Positions 45,363 through 55,178 are shown, counted from the first letter of the stretch. The stretch is 64,000 nucleotides of DNA from Spirosoma linguale DSM 74 (GCA_000024525.1 CP001769.1:2528001-2592000), one strand, 5' to 3'. Translations and numbers: made by a program. Notes: generated by a model from the sequence alone, not told the origin.

Positions 45363-48300
45363 TCTTTCTTTTCCACAAAATTAGTTGCATTGGTTTTGTC
45401 ATAATCATGCCAGAGGTCATCTTCGTAAACAGAATAAACAACTCCTACCGCAATTGCGCCAAGAACAACAGGTGCTCCAAATGTACCTGCGACTAACCCA
45501 AACGCACCTATACCTATTGAAGTCGCTGAATGTTCCCACGTAATATTACCTGCATAGCCTTTGCTAATATTGTCTACAACTCCCATCGCCATCGTTATTC
45601 CTCCAGCTACCTTCAACCCTTTTGCTACTTTGAGTGCCAGATCCCTTGGTAAGGCAACATTTCTAAGAATATTTATAGGTCGTTTTTGAATAAGTGGTTG
45701 TCTAAAAATAGCTTTGGCATCTACTTCTTTTTGACTTAGTACAGAATTTGGATAACGGAAAGTACCGTCCCATTTTGCTACTTGTTCAATTTTATTACCT
45801 AATTGCAATTCTGATAGGCCAATAGGCAAATCTGCTTGCCAAGGCCAACCAAAAGTAGGAGCTTCTGTAGGTTGTATTCTTTTTGCAGTTACTGTTGCAC
45901 CTTTTCCATCCCCATTTAGGATAACACCTGTTCCTTTGTCATAGGTATAAAGTGATTTACTGTCCCTGTATTTGCTATATTCTTCTCCACTTGGGCAAGT
46001 TGGACAAACTGCTATGTTTTCTGAAGACTCGGCATAAAGACCATACTTATCTGTAAATAAAGTAGGATTGTTTACCGCATAACTATAATATGAAGTACTT
46101 GGAAAAATCTCCGTCAACGGATCAATCACCATCCATCGTCCAATACTCGGATCATACATACGGGCTCCATAATCTAGCCACTCAGTCTCAGGCTGTTTTT
46201 CCTTGCCGTTGTAAAGATATTTATTTTTATCACTTCCACTACGCTGAATTGGTAAACCAAAAGCATAGTATTCTGTCTCCTGTATTACAGTGCCGACCTC
46301 ATCCAGTACTGAGCGGACATTTCCTAGATGATCCCTTAAATAGTAATGCGCTAAGTAATTAGTATCTTTCTTTACGAGTTGCCCTTCCTCTAAACCGATA
46401 CGAAGTAAGCTGTTTTCTGCTTTGTACTCGAACATCCCTGCGTAGTACGTATTGACATTATCTGGCGCTTCACTTTTAAGTTTTATTCCGCTAGCATCGT
46501 ACGTATAAAGTACCGTACGCCCATTACGGATCACGGTGCGAGGCAGGTTCTGTACGTTGTAATAAATGCCATCTGTAGTGGCACTTCCAACGCCCCGATT
46601 GAAATCCCTTACCAAATTTCCGTTGCCGTCGTAGATTAGCTCATCATCGATGTTAGTTCCGTTAATAAATCCTTTAACCGCTTGGCTCTGATTATCTTGC
46701 GCGTCGTCGTTTACCCTATGAAGTTGGTTGCCGTGATACTGGTAGCTCAACTGGTCAATGACTGTATTGTTGTACTTACGAGTCAGGCTTTCTAAGTTAC
46801 CATTGCTATCGTAATTGATTGGTGACTCATTATAGCCTCCAAAATTACCACTACCTACTGCTCCAATTAATCTGCTCGACTTGTCGTAGGTTAACCCCAT
46901 TCCTCCACTGTAACTTTTGGTTATCCACGACAGGCTATCAATGTTACCATTAGCTTTGTAACTTAGACCTAACGTGAAAGGCTGACCTGTACTTGTTTGA
47001 TTATTGCCTAGCCAGCCCCGTGGAGTGTACTTATAGCCTAGAATTTGCACACCTGTATGCAGGGATTTGGTCGCCAGTTGACCTACTTCATTGTAAAGTT
47101 GCTCCATGTGGGTGTATGATTTTTTCTGAACACCTCCTTCATAGAGTATATGGTTAATTTTACTCAGCCGGTTGGCATGGTCGTACGTGAAAGTCTTGGT
47201 TAGCTTGTAGCTCACACTGCCAGTCTCCTGAGTAATCCACTCCTGCTCGGGCTTGCCATCGAATGCTAACTGCAGGCTCACGCGCTCAAATGCATTACTG
47301 CTGAATCCGTACAACTGACGCAACGTCTGAATTACTCTTTGCTTGTCATCGTAATAGATCACCGTTTGCAACCACTGTCCATAATCGCCATTAGGTAGCA
47401 GCACCCTGGCAGCCTGACCGGTCTTCAAGTTAGTACGGTTGACCATAGGAGTATTCGCAAAGGCAACTCCGGTTAAGCCTGGCTCAGCTTCGTAATTTCG
47501 GAAAGGGGTAAACCCATAATTATCGTAATAGGTCTTCAACAGGGGCTCTGGGGTATCACAGTTGCCATTTTTGCACAGACCCATCTCGGTCTGGCGATTA
47601 AGATTATCGTAGAGGTAATAAAACTTCTGGCCACGTCCATCTGTACTACTTTTCGGCAGATCTGTAGTAATGTAATACTCCATTTGCGACGCGTTGCTGC
47701 CAGGCAACTTCTTTTCCACTAAACGTCCATATTCATCATACCGATAGAGAAAGGCATTCCGGTTTAAGTCTGTTTCGTTCTGATAATTTGGTTGAAGGAC
47801 CGCCCGCAATTGACTTTTCTCATCATAAACATAGTATGTGTCTAAATTAACATCCAGGCCATTTTTGCTAGTGAGTACGCGCTTAAGGACTATCCGATTG
47901 AGACGGTCCAGATACTGAGTCACGGCACCACCGGCTTCATCAGTGGTACGCACATAAGTCAACTCACCTGCCTCATAAGTACCAACCAATTGAATACTTG
48001 CTAGCCCTGCAGCACTGCTTCGAAAGTATTTAACATCATTTATGGCGTTCACCCCATGGAATTGAGTGGAATTGCCAGTGGCTCCCGGGGCTTTCTGGCT
48101 CGTGACCCGGTTAAGCGGTGTGTTTTCGTAGAAAGTTTGAGTTGCTAAGACCTCTATAGGAGCAGTAGTATTAATAGGAGCTGAAACTTTTGCGACGTCC
48201 GTATAATATGTCTTTGCTTTTATTTTGAGATCACCATTCGCTTGAAGCAGTCCACCATTTGCGTTTATTGGAGTGGGTAAAAATGTCTGAACGGGTCGCT

Positions 48301-48580
48301 GTAGAGCATCATATTCAATTAACGTAACGATGTCAGCTTTGGACCCCGCCCCGAAAGCCATCACCTGCTGAATAGGCTTCCCCAATCCATCGAAGTAGGA
48401 GACTTGACTAGTGGCCTGTTGAGCTGTTGCTGTAAAGCCCGATCCAGTCAAGTTTTCGCTAATGTTAGCCTGTTTATAGGTTCGGCTGATTGTGTAGTTA
48501 GTGCCGGGCGTTTGTGCCAGACTAGGCAAGAAAGTAGTGAGCAGACAGCCTATGGCCAGCCACTGGTAGAGTTGATTCAT
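45359..48580 (-). CDS. RHS-repeat protein (DUF6443 N-terminus, RHS core, variable C-terminal tail)
   Basis: This 1073-residue secreted RHS protein has a signal peptide ending near SLAQ (about 23). The N-terminus is of DUF6443 type ([31 protein letters not shown]). Many YD repeats follow ([39 protein letters not shown]). The RHS core ([16 protein letters not shown] ... [20 protein letters not shown] ... [16 protein letters not shown]) ends at about residue 865. After it a 200-residue tail differs from the core. It has basic and hydrophobic, Gly-rich stretches ([35 protein letters not shown]) and no domain I recognise. In RHS systems such tails are toxins released from the shell. The coupled small membrane gene downstream is the candidate immunity. 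Confidence 0.9.
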   Translation of the reverse strand: MNQLYQWLAIGCLLTTFLPSLAQTPGTNYTISRTYKQANISENLTGSGFTATAQQATSQVSYFDGLGKPIQQVMAFGAGSKADIVTLIEYDALQRPVQTFLPTPINANGGLLQANGDLKIKAKTYYTDVAKVSAPINTTAPIEVLATQTFYENTPLNRVTSQKAPGATGNSTQFHGVNAINDVKYFRSSAAGLASIQLVGTYEAGELTYVRTTDEAGGAVTQYLDRLNRIVLKRVLTSKNGLDVNLDTYYVYDEKSQLRAVLQPNYQNETDLNRNAFLYRYDEYGRLVEKKLPGSNASQMEYYITTDLPKSSTDGRGQKFYYLYDNLNRQTEMGLCKNGNCDTPEPLLKTYYDNYGFTPFRNYEAEPGLTGVAFANTPMVNRTNLKTGQAARVLLPNGDYGQWLQTVIYYDDKQRVIQTLRQLYGFSSNAFERVSLQLAFDGKPEQEWITQETGSVSYKLTKTFTYDHANRLSKINHILYEGGVQKKSYTHMEQLYNEVGQLATKSLHTGVQILGYKYTPRGWLGNNQTSTGQPFTLGLSYKANGNIDSLSWITKSYSGGMGLTYDKSSRLIGAVGSGNFGGYNESPINYDSNGNLESLTRKYNNTVIDQLSYQYHGNQLHRVNDDAQDNQSQAVKGFINGTNIDDELIYDGNGNLVRDFNRGVGSATTDGIYYNVQNLPRTVIRNGRTVLYTYDASGIKLKSEAPDNVNTYYAGMFEYKAENSLLRIGLEEGQLVKKDTNYLAHYYLRDHLGNVRSVLDEVGTVIQETEYYAFGLPIQRSGSDKNKYLYNGKEKQPETEWLDYGARMYDPSIGRWMVIDPLTEIFPSTSYYSYAVNNPTLFTDKYGLYAESSENIAVCPTCPSGEEYSKYRDSKSLYTYDKGTGVILNGDGKGATVTAKRIQPTEAPTFGWPWQADLPIGLSELQLGNKIEQVAKWDGTFRYPNSVLSQKEVDAKAIFRQPLIQKRPINILRNVALPRDLALKVAKGLKVAGGITMAMGVVDNISKGYAGNITWEHSATSIGIGAFGLVAGTFGAPVVLGAIAVGVVYSVYEDDLWHDYDKTNATNFVEKKE

Positions 48581-48652
48581 AAAATAGCCTCACTTTAAAA
48601 GGTGAACAGTATCACTAGTACCAGCCCAGCGTTGGCTGACACATTATTAATG

Positions 48653-48719
48653 ACAAAGTTGAGCTACCTCATGAAGGGTTTCAATAACCCGGCAGGGGCA
48701 AGTTAGGGGTGTTTTGGGG
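48653..48719 (-). promoter_or_regulatory. Three-box CCC motif and TTTGT element upstream of the RHS gene
   Basis: On the minus strand, ACCCCAAAACACCCCTAACT and then GCCCC place CCCC boxes at 48716-48719, 48706-48709 and 48695-48698, 10 and 11 bp apart. TTTGT begins at 48657, 38 bp after the last box. The RHS start codon is 115 bp from the last box. Confidence 0.6.
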
Positions 48720-48846
48720 TAAGTATTAGGAGATAGAGAAGCAACGATATCCGCCTGATCAGCAATGTGAGACTATAATGCTCCCCAAAAACTAGACAGG
48801 TAGTATAACTCGAACTCTAAAGCGTTCAGCAACAAAATGTCTAATT

Positions 48847-48906
48847 ATGATCAAGTCCCCACGTCGTGTTCACGACTCAGCTTTCAAGACAAAGGTGGTC
48901 CCGGAA
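48847..48906 (+). pseudogene. IS3-family orfA, N-terminal fragment
   Basis: From ATG at 48847 the frame reads IKSPRRVHDSAFKTKVV, the typical start of an IS3-family orfA with its helix-turn-helix. It is cut at about 48907 by the IS1182-like element. The rest of orfA is absent. Confidence 0.65.
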
Positions 48907-50712
48907 GGTGTTCTTCTTCCAAACGGATACTGTTGTTGAATTCAGTTTAGGCCGTTATTTGAGGTATTAATCGCTCAAAAGCCGCTTGACGTGTCTTGGC
49001 CAATGGCACTTCATTGAGCCAATCGACAATGCGCCACAGGTTCATTGCCGTGGCAATAAAGACATTTTGTAGATGCGTCTTGGCTAAACCAATGTAACGC
49101 GAACGACGCATGCCAAAGCCACGCAACCCTTGCGAAATCGTGCCTTCAATCCCTGCTCGGTGATTATTAAGAAGAGACCAGTTCGCTTGACTGTCTCGTT
49201 GTCGGGCAGCTTGTAAAGCTTGATAATGGTTGTCGGCTCGAAGCTTAATACCATGACGTTTCATGCGGGTACAATTGTAGCGAACTGGACAAGGCACACA
49301 GTGCTTTCGCGAGAACTTGATAAACACGCGGGGATGGCCGTTTTCTAACGTGTTGAACCAGGACTGCGAGGTATGCCCTTGGGGACAGGTGGCCTGGTGA
49401 TTGCTCCAATCTATGTTGAAATCCGCAGCGGCATAATCCGCACCCGCCATGGCTTGCCATTTCTGGTCTTTACGAGCGGGGCCCACTAAATCCACATGAT
49501 AGGTCATAGGTCTCCTGGTTCTGTACCCTTAGATTCGCGCTCATATAATCGGTGTCGACTAGGTGCTGAGACGGTAGCAAAGACTTATCAGCCATTCCCT
49601 GATGAATCTGCGGTAAGGTATCTGAATCCCCATCGGTACTGACTGTAGTGGCTACATCGGTAATCAAATGCGGATGATTGTCTTCGCAGGTTTCACTTAA
49701 ATGGACTTTATAGCCGACCCATGTCGTGACACGTTTACGACTAAAACGAGCTTCTAAATCGTATGGAGAGCTGATAATCTGAGCCGAGGGAGGTAATTCG
49801 TCCTGATTCTCAACTCGCCAAATAAGTTGCCCCTCTACTACTCGAAATTATTGAATCCATACCCGACGCAGAATGTCAACCGCCGGTATCTGCCAAAAGT
49901 GAGCCGCCTGTTGATCCATCTCCATTCGTTCCATAAGCCAAAAACCATCTTCACCAATTTGCTGCGCATACGCTAGCCGTTTGGCTTTTGTATACGGCAG
50001 GCTGTAGGCATCGGCGTGCCGGCCGTACCGACTGGCCCACTCGGGTTGTAGATGCCTAGCTAACCAGTCGGGTACGAGTCCGGACAGGCTATCGAGGGTG
50101 AACCTTATGGTCTCAATGACGCACTCTAATCGATTGGTGGCCCGAAGGCGTGCTAAAACATGGGTCGAGTCGGTTCGCTGTTTGGTGGCTGCTTTCAGCC
50201 ATTTATGTTCCTGACAACATACCAGAAGGTGATTTAGTAAGCGTTCTTCCGCATGGCCAGCTAATAACGACTGGCGGAATTCAGACAAAATGCTAAAATC
50301 AAACAGCGCCTACTGACCGGCCTGGATCGGTTAACTCTTAACCCAGCATGTACTTCCAATCAATCCGGCTCCGGACCGCATCGGCGGCTTGTCGGTCCGA
50401 GAGGTTTTGGGCAAACTGCATCAGCGTCACCAGCGCTAACTGCCAGGGAGACTGAGCTGGCTGTCAGCGTTGGGGAAACAGATCGGCGAAGAGTGTATCA
50501 TCGTAAAGCGTGCCGAGAGTATCTCGTAGTTGCATATACCGATTGCCTTGGGGAAATGCCGCTTAGGCTACCTGCTGTGTTTGGGGAGGCACTGGAGCGA
50601 TAGACTGGGATTGCAAGCTCATGGGTAGTCGGGTTTATGATGCTTGCTGAAACTACCCTTTTTAACCCACAAACCGAATTCGCCAACAGTATCCATTTGA
50701 AGAAGAACACCG
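48907..50712 (-). mobile_element. Decayed IS1182-family element nested in the IS3 relic
   Basis: Imperfect terminal inverted repeats flank it. GGTGTTCTTCTTCCAAACGG and onward at 48907-48943 matches the complement of 50676-50712 (GGTGTTCTTCTTCAAATGGA and onward, both ending ...TACTGTTG..GAATTC). The transposase inside has several stops and frameshifts. It is unrelated in sequence to the IS1182 copy at 26.7 kb. Confidence 0.75.
48947..50622 (-). pseudogene. IS1182-family transposase, multiply broken
   Basis: On the minus strand from ATG at 50622 the frame starts MSLQSQSIAPVPPQTQQVA, hits a stop, and continues AAFPQGNRYMQLRDTLGTLY, another stop, then QPAQSPWQLALVTLMQFAQN. Later segments in other frames show HVLARLRATNRLECVIETIR, RFSRKRVTTWVGYKVHLSET, and the C-terminal CVPCPVRYNCTRMKRHG and HRAGIEGTISQGLRGFGMRR. 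The order and total length (about 558 codons) match a full IS1182 transposase with at least two internal stops near the N-terminus and frameshifts near 49500 and 49850. It is dead. Confidence 0.85.
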
Positions 50713-50722
50713 TCAAATGTAG

Positions 50723-51386
50723 CAAGCTCATACAGCCCGGCCAGAGATGGGGGTTAGACGTATGTATTACGAGCTAAACACGCCAGCCGACCAGATCAAT
50801 ACCAAGCGAGTACAGCGATTGATGCGTTTAATAGGGCTGGAAGCGATTGGGCTAAAACCCACCCTGTCGAAACCCAAACAGGACCACACCATCTATCCCT
50901 ATCTGGTGAAAGGGGTGGTGATTGATCGGCCTAACTACGTCTGGTCAACTGACATCACGTATGTGCCGATGTCCAATGTTTTTTGTACCTGTGCGCTGCC
51001 ATCGACTGGTTCAGCCACTACATTCTGAACTGGCGACTGAGCAACACGTTGTTGGCCAACTTCTGCGTGGATGCCCTTGAAGAAGCTCTGCTTCGGTGGG
51101 GCAAACCGCAGATTTTCAACACGGATCAGGGCAGTCAGTTCACTAGCCATGACTTCCTTAAGCCACTGATAAGCAACGATATAGCGGTGAGTGTGGATTC
51201 AAAAGGTCGTGCCTTGGATAATATTTTCATCGAACGATTAAGTATGAGCACCTTTATTTGTGAGCCTACTCAGATGGTCACAGTCTGCATCAGGGATTAA
51301 CCGAATACTTTCGCTTCTACAACTACGATCGTAAACATCAGTCCTTAGATTATCAGACGTCGGCAGTATGGTACGAAGGGGACTAG
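50723..51386 (+). pseudogene. IS3-family orfB (DDE integrase-type) relic
   Basis: The first frame reads QAHTARPEMGVRRMYYELNT, KRVQRLMRLIGLEAIG and RPNYVWSTDITYVPMSN (first catalytic Asp). A frameshift near 50980 leads to MYLCAAIDWFSHYILNWRLS and PQIFNTDQGSQFTSHDF (second Asp region). A further shift near 51260-51295 leads to the C-terminal LTEYFRFYNYDRKHQSLDYQ. It lacks the N-terminal part because the IS1182 relic lies there, and cannot work. Confidence 0.8.
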
Positions 51387-51564
51387 AAGGGAAAGAAAAA
51401 GTACAATTTTTTGGCTTCATCTAACAAGCCCGAAAACGCCAAAATCCTGCCCAACAATTGGGGGGGGGGCATAGTCTACTCCACAAACGGGGCAACACCG
51501 CACGAGCGGCTATGTATGATTTATTCCAAATTTAATTCTTATTTATGAATTTTGACAACTAACA

Positions 51565-51912
51565 ACGGGAGAAGGTGTCAATCTAAAAGGCTTGTTTCTA
51601 AATGTTGACCAAAGTTTTGATTCCGTCAATTTTTTAGCAGCCTGTGCACATGAAGAGAACATCGCTAATGGGAAAGCTAATCCCAGGAATTCAGCTAATT
51701 CAGAGCCACCCGTTTATCAACATGGCATTCATGTTTTTGATGACCAACTTTACTAGGATCGTTCAACCATTGAACATGCTAATGCTTGGATTAACGGTTA
51801 TAAAGCTCTTTCAGTGCTGTTTAAATTTTTGGTCAAAAATTGGAAGAATCTCCATTTTATGGCATTTTCAGTCATTTTCTTACGGAAAGTCAATCGAAAA
51901 CGTAAAGTTTAA
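51565..51912 (+). pseudogene. C-terminal relic of an IS5-like DDE transposase
   Basis: In one frame this stretch reads EGVNLKGLFLNVDQSFDSVN, then HVFDDQLY, an in-frame TAG, then DRSTIEHANAWINGYKALSV and LHFMAFSVIFLRKVNRKRKV before a stop. That is the typical end of a DDE transposase of an IS5-like group in Bacteroidota. The N-terminus is missing. An overlapping 94-codon open frame in another phase is a shadow. The exact IS family is uncertain. Confidence 0.6.
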
Positions 51913-52529
51913 ACCGCTTCCACGTTAGAATAATATAATTTTAAATATTTGGTAGAATATTTCTGCAGGAGTAAAAGTAGTAATGTTTAATATCTAAAGA
52001 CAATCTATACAATAACTTATGAATAGGTTTAATCTAAAAAAAGATGAGGTCTACTTTCAAACAAGGATATTTAAGTAGACAATAAAACAAAAATTATTTA
52101 CACAATTAATTTAGGAAGGTTATCAATAAGTGAGTTTTTGTTCGTTAAGTTAATCATTCTAGAAAGGGATAATTACCTAAGATAGACTCTTCATAGCCTA
52201 CTTTATTTTAACAAAAAAGCAACTGGTGATTTTTTTGATAAGTTAAAGTAGATAAATGATTTAATTAACTATTGGACAAAGCTGGCAAATATCTATAATT
52301 CTCTAAAAAGACATTAAGGCTAACCCTAAAATACCCCTAAAGTGACCCTTAAGGGTAATTGATAATGGATTCACATAGATGCAATTTTGTTTATAACCAA
52401 TACGCGCAAACACTACATTATAAAGATTAAAATTCCTCAATAAGTAAGATTATTTTTATCAATATAGAGATTGGTGAAAATAGAAGAAGTTCGCTAATTC
52501 CTTCTGTTTACATTTAATTTAATCAAAGT
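51913..52529. other. AT-rich leader of the LuxR-type gene
   Basis: There is no gene in these 617 bp. The only structured part is the three-box CCC motif and the adjacent ACCCTTAAGGGT palindrome near 52324-52356, followed by TTTGT at 52386. The long 5' region suggests complex control. Confidence 0.5.
52324..52390 (+). promoter_or_regulatory. Three-box CCC motif, palindrome and TTTGT element upstream of the LuxR-type gene
   Basis: ACCCTAAAATACCCCTAAAG followed by TGACCCTT has C-boxes at 52324-52326, 52334-52337 and 52346-52348, 10-12 bp apart. The last box is part of the perfect palindrome ACCCTTAAGGGT (52345-52356). TTTGT starts at 52386, 38 bp after the last box. The layout matches the RHS and SdrD-B promoters, which suggests shared control, possibly by the LuxR-type protein itself. 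Confidence 0.6.
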
Positions 52530-52814
52530 ATGAGTATCAGATCTTTAATGCCTCAATTTAATTTACCAACCTCTGATGAAGTCGGAGCACTTGAGCAACT
52601 AACACAACAAGAGCGTAAAGTATTATTAATGACACTTAACGATTATTCTTGTAAAGAAATTGCTAATGTGTTAAGCATTGCGCCGGAAACCGTTAAACGT
52701 CACCGGAAAAATATTATTCGGAAGCTAGATGTAAAAGGCAAAACAGAATTTCGGCGGTTATTATACATGTGGACCGTAAAATCCATAGCCAGTATAAAAA
52801 CAGTTGCTCAATAG
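52530..52814 (+). CDS. Small LuxR/NarL-type DNA-binding regulator without receiver domain
   Basis: This 94-residue protein is little more than a GerE/LuxR helix-turn-helix: LTQQERKVLLMTLNDYSCKE, IANVLSIAPETVKRHRKNI and IRKLDVKGKTEFRRLLYMW. There is no receiver or sensor domain, so activity may be set by expression level or a partner. Its own promoter carries the three-box CCC motif found upstream of the RHS gene and the SdrD-B operon, which makes autoregulation and control of those genes a reasonable hypothesis. It stands alone, with a palindrome about 150 bp downstream. Confidence 0.88.
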   Translation: MSIRSLMPQFNLPTSDEVGALEQLTQQERKVLLMTLNDYSCKEIANVLSIAPETVKRHRKNIIRKLDVKGKTEFRRLLYMWTVKSIASIKTVAQ

Positions 52815-52967
52815 AAGGGGAGTAAGAACTGACTGAAAGTATGTGTTTTTAAGGTTTGAATTCACAAACTACCTATTCATTTCAAATACACGTGGCCTAG
52901 ACATGCAAAATATATGCACAGTGACTACATGAGCTATTGACAATAGAGTGTGAATATGGTTGTACTA

Positions 52968-52994
52968 TTTGTAGCTTGCATTGCAAGCTACAAA
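52968..52994. repeat. 27-nt near-perfect palindrome downstream of the LuxR-type gene
   Basis: TTTGTAGCTTGCA (52968-52980) and TGCAAGCTACAAA (52982-52994) are perfect complements separated by one T. It could act as a terminator or as a binding site for a dimeric protein. A smaller palindrome (AGGTAGG, TAAT, CCTACCT) lies at 53079-53096. The rest of 52815-53340 holds no gene. Confidence 0.6.
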
Positions 52995-53340
52995 TAAACT
53001 TATTAAAACGTTGCCTCTCTACAGTATAACTTAAAAAACAAAACAAGCTGCCATTGCTTAGACCCATAACTAATTAAAAGGTAGGTAATCCTACCTGTTT
53101 CCAAAATTTACAGCATAAACAATACGTTTTAGTCTGGAACACTTGCTGTGAATTAAGTTGACGGTTAGTAATCCTGCCACCTTCTCCTACTCAAACAAAA
53201 ATGTAGTCAAATTTTAAATATAGGTTGCCTGGATGGGAATAATAAATCAGTGCTTATCCCCTTTTCAAGTTAATCCAAGAGCTTTAGACTACCTTCCTTC
53301 ATCAAGTATGGATGAAGATACTACCTTATAATGAGCTTTA

Positions 53341-53381
53341 AATAAGAATTGGCTATCAATTGTTAATAGCCAATTCTTATT
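53341..53381 (-). terminator. Terminator of the C10 protease operon
   Basis: AATAAGAATTGGCTA (53341-53355) pairs perfectly with TAGCCAATTCTTATT (53367-53381) over an 11-nt loop. It lies 14 bp after the stop of the minus-strand lipoprotein gene, in an AT-rich setting. Confidence 0.82.
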
Positions 53382-53394
53382 TAAATATATCTTG

Positions 53395-53940
53395 TTACTG
53401 TTTAATAACCTCTAATAGTCTGCGAAATTGCCCATTACCCCAATCTACGTAGGAAGGCGCGGTGTTCACATCATACATCAGTTTCCCATTGTACCATATT
53501 TTTGAAGTAAGAATGTTGGAGGTATTAGGCTTTGCTATTTGTGTCTGAATTGTGTCCTCTAAACCTGAGCGCCACTGTATATATGTTGTAATTTTTTCTT
53601 TTTCAACGGAAGCATCACTTTGAAAGATACGAATGAAGTATTCATTATTGCCTTCATTTTTAGTAATTTTAAATCCACGGGGAGAATCTAAATTTGGATT
53701 ATAGACTTCAACTTTCTTTCCATTTTGGCCGTAATAGATACGTATTTGGTCAGGGTTGAAATAACCAAGAGTATTGGGATTCAATAAATTATGGCCATTA
53801 TTGTTTTTTACGAATAGATCGAAATATGTGTCAATAGTGACCCCGGTGATTGCTTCAGGATGAGCGCACGAAATAAACATCGAAAACGATAAAATTAACA
53901 AACTTAACTTCCCTAAAACCTTTAATGCGTACATGATCAT
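53395..53940 (-). CDS. Hypothetical lipoprotein downstream of the C10 protease, possible inhibitor or partner
   Basis: This lipoprotein is up to 181 residues, with a lipobox at LILSFSMFISC (Cys about 25). Met1 or Met3 could be the start. The mature part is a small beta-rich protein (TYFDLFVKNNNGHNLLNPNT ... IRIYYGQNGKKVEVYN ... WYNGKLMYDVNTAPSYVDWG) with no domain I can name. It begins 11 bp after the protease stop, so they share a transcript. In streptococci and some Bacteroides the C10 protease is followed by a dedicated inhibitor; similarity to those inhibitors is not evident by eye, so that role is speculative. Confidence 0.75.
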   Translation of the reverse strand: MIMYALKVLGKLSLLILSFSMFISCAHPEAITGVTIDTYFDLFVKNNNGHNLLNPNTLGYFNPDQIRIYYGQNGKKVEVYNPNLDSPRGFKITKNEGNNEYFIRIFQSDASVEKEKITTYIQWRSGLEDTIQTQIAKPNTSNILTSKIWYNGKLMYDVNTAPSYVDWGNGQFRRLLEVIKQ

Positions 53941-53951
53941 ACCCGTGAAAA

Positions 53952-55178
53952 TTAATGAGTTATTCCCGTTACCATTTCTCTATATGAATTGAAAGCGTAG
54001 CCACTTGGATTGAAGTTGTTAGCACTATACCAGCCATTATAACTATTACCCCACCCCCAATTCATATGTAGGCCAGCATCGTAGCCTGTATATACTGCGA
54101 TCTTTTCCCCGGGTGTATTTGGGTCTGGCTGGCAAGAATAATAGTCCCAGTGCCTTACACCATCACAGACCCAAGCATGGGCATCTGAATTACTCTGACC
54201 TTTAAGAATGACAGGTCTACTATAATTTTGGAGTTCATACTTTACTGTAAAATAATTATAACTTGAAAGTGAGGGTGTAGAATAGCCAAAGTGACTAAAA
54301 GTCGTCGGGATATTGGACATGGGGGCAGAAGTACTGTTACATCCATAACTTGCATTTAGATTGGCTGAGGTACCCAAATCGCGCATTAAGACTGCAGTGG
54401 CGTTAGTTCCATAATTATTAGGCATGCTTGACCAGCTATAACTTGTAGGATATGCGTGGTACTTCATAATTTGGGCTACTGCAGTTGCTACACAACCAGT
54501 TAATACTTTCCCATTAGCAGTTGTCGTGCAACTCGAATAACTGAGTGCATCATTATATCCATCAGCTTGATCCCATGTGGTAGTCACAAATGGGCCAAAC
54601 TCAAAATACACTTTCATGGAAGGATCGGTATTACAATCGCCTTCCACTGTTATTAGCCGACCATTAGCAGATTGTTGTATAAATTTATCCCATACTCGTT
54701 TAACGGTTTTATCTTGCTCCTGATTATCCTTACGAATTCTCTTAATGACTTGTTCAACACTAGAAAACCAATCTTTGAGCCCTGAAGGCATATTGTCGGT
54801 TTTGTTGATAAAAGAATTATTATCGGAATAAGCTAAAACCGGTGTGATACGGTTGTCTCCAGAAACTATGATAAACCCTCCTTCTTTATAGGTAATAATG
54901 TAAAGTAGTGGATTCTTATATTCATCATATTTGGTGAACGTTTCTTGGGTTTTTTTAGATGATCCAATCCGTGCTTGACTATTCGCGTTTTTAGGATTAA
55001 CTATTTGTGGAGCTGTGCTAGCAACTTTATTAGCTTGTTCAATCGAAACTATATTCGAATTTATCTGAGGGTCTGAAGGCTCTAATAAGCCCGATTTCTG
55101 ACAAGATGCCACTCCGAATATAATTAAGAATGACAACAGACGTGTAAGTGTAAAATAATTTACATTCATAAGATTCAC
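53952..55178 (-). CDS. C10-family (streptopain-like) cysteine protease lipoprotein
   Basis: This 408-residue secreted cysteine protease has a lipobox at IIFGVASC (Cys26). A propeptide follows (Spi_C10-like, about 40-170, including YIITYKEGGFIIVSGDNRIT and PVLAYSDNNSF). The catalytic domain starts near TTTWDQADGYND. The nucleophile is Cys229 in LTGCVATAVAQIMKYHAYP and the catalytic His is His334 in SDAHAWVCDG. The HMNWGWGNSYNGWY motif supplies the conserved Trp and Asn. By family the propeptide blocks the site until cleavage. It is likely surface-bound and may digest extracellular protein or act on other cells. Confidence 0.92.
   Translation of the reverse strand: MNLMNVNYFTLTRLLSFLIIFGVASCQKSGLLEPSDPQINSNIVSIEQANKVASTAPQIVNPKNANSQARIGSSKKTQETFTKYDEYKNPLLYIITYKEGGFIIVSGDNRITPVLAYSDNNSFINKTDNMPSGLKDWFSSVEQVIKRIRKDNQEQDKTVKRVWDKFIQQSANGRLITVEGDCNTDPSMKVYFEFGPFVTTTWDQADGYNDALSYSSCTTTANGKVLTGCVATAVAQIMKYHAYPTSYSWSSMPNNYGTNATAVLMRDLGTSANLNASYGCNSTSAPMSNIPTTFSHFGYSTPSLSSYNYFTVKYELQNYSRPVILKGQSNSDAHAWVCDGVRHWDYYSCQPDPNTPGEKIAVYTGYDAGLHMNWGWGNSYNGWYSANNFNPSGYAFNSYREMVTGITH

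Larger units (their letters stand above)
48779..51471 (+). mobile_element. IS3-family element relic, interrupted by an IS1182 relic
   Basis: The left end reads TGCTCCCCAAAAACTAGACA (from 48779). The right end, as complement from 51471, reads TGCCCCCCCCCCAATTGTTG, a degenerate inverted repeat, and includes a run of ten G. Inside are the start of an IS3 orfA (48847) and most of an orfB (50723-51386) on the plus strand, separated by a complete but dead IS1182-like element (48907-50712). This is a nested insertion. Confidence 0.75.

Noticed and set aside
51644..51928. 94-codon plus-strand frame with hydrophobic segments
   Set aside because: Another phase of the same DNA reads as an IS5-like transposase C-terminus with one stop, which explains it better.
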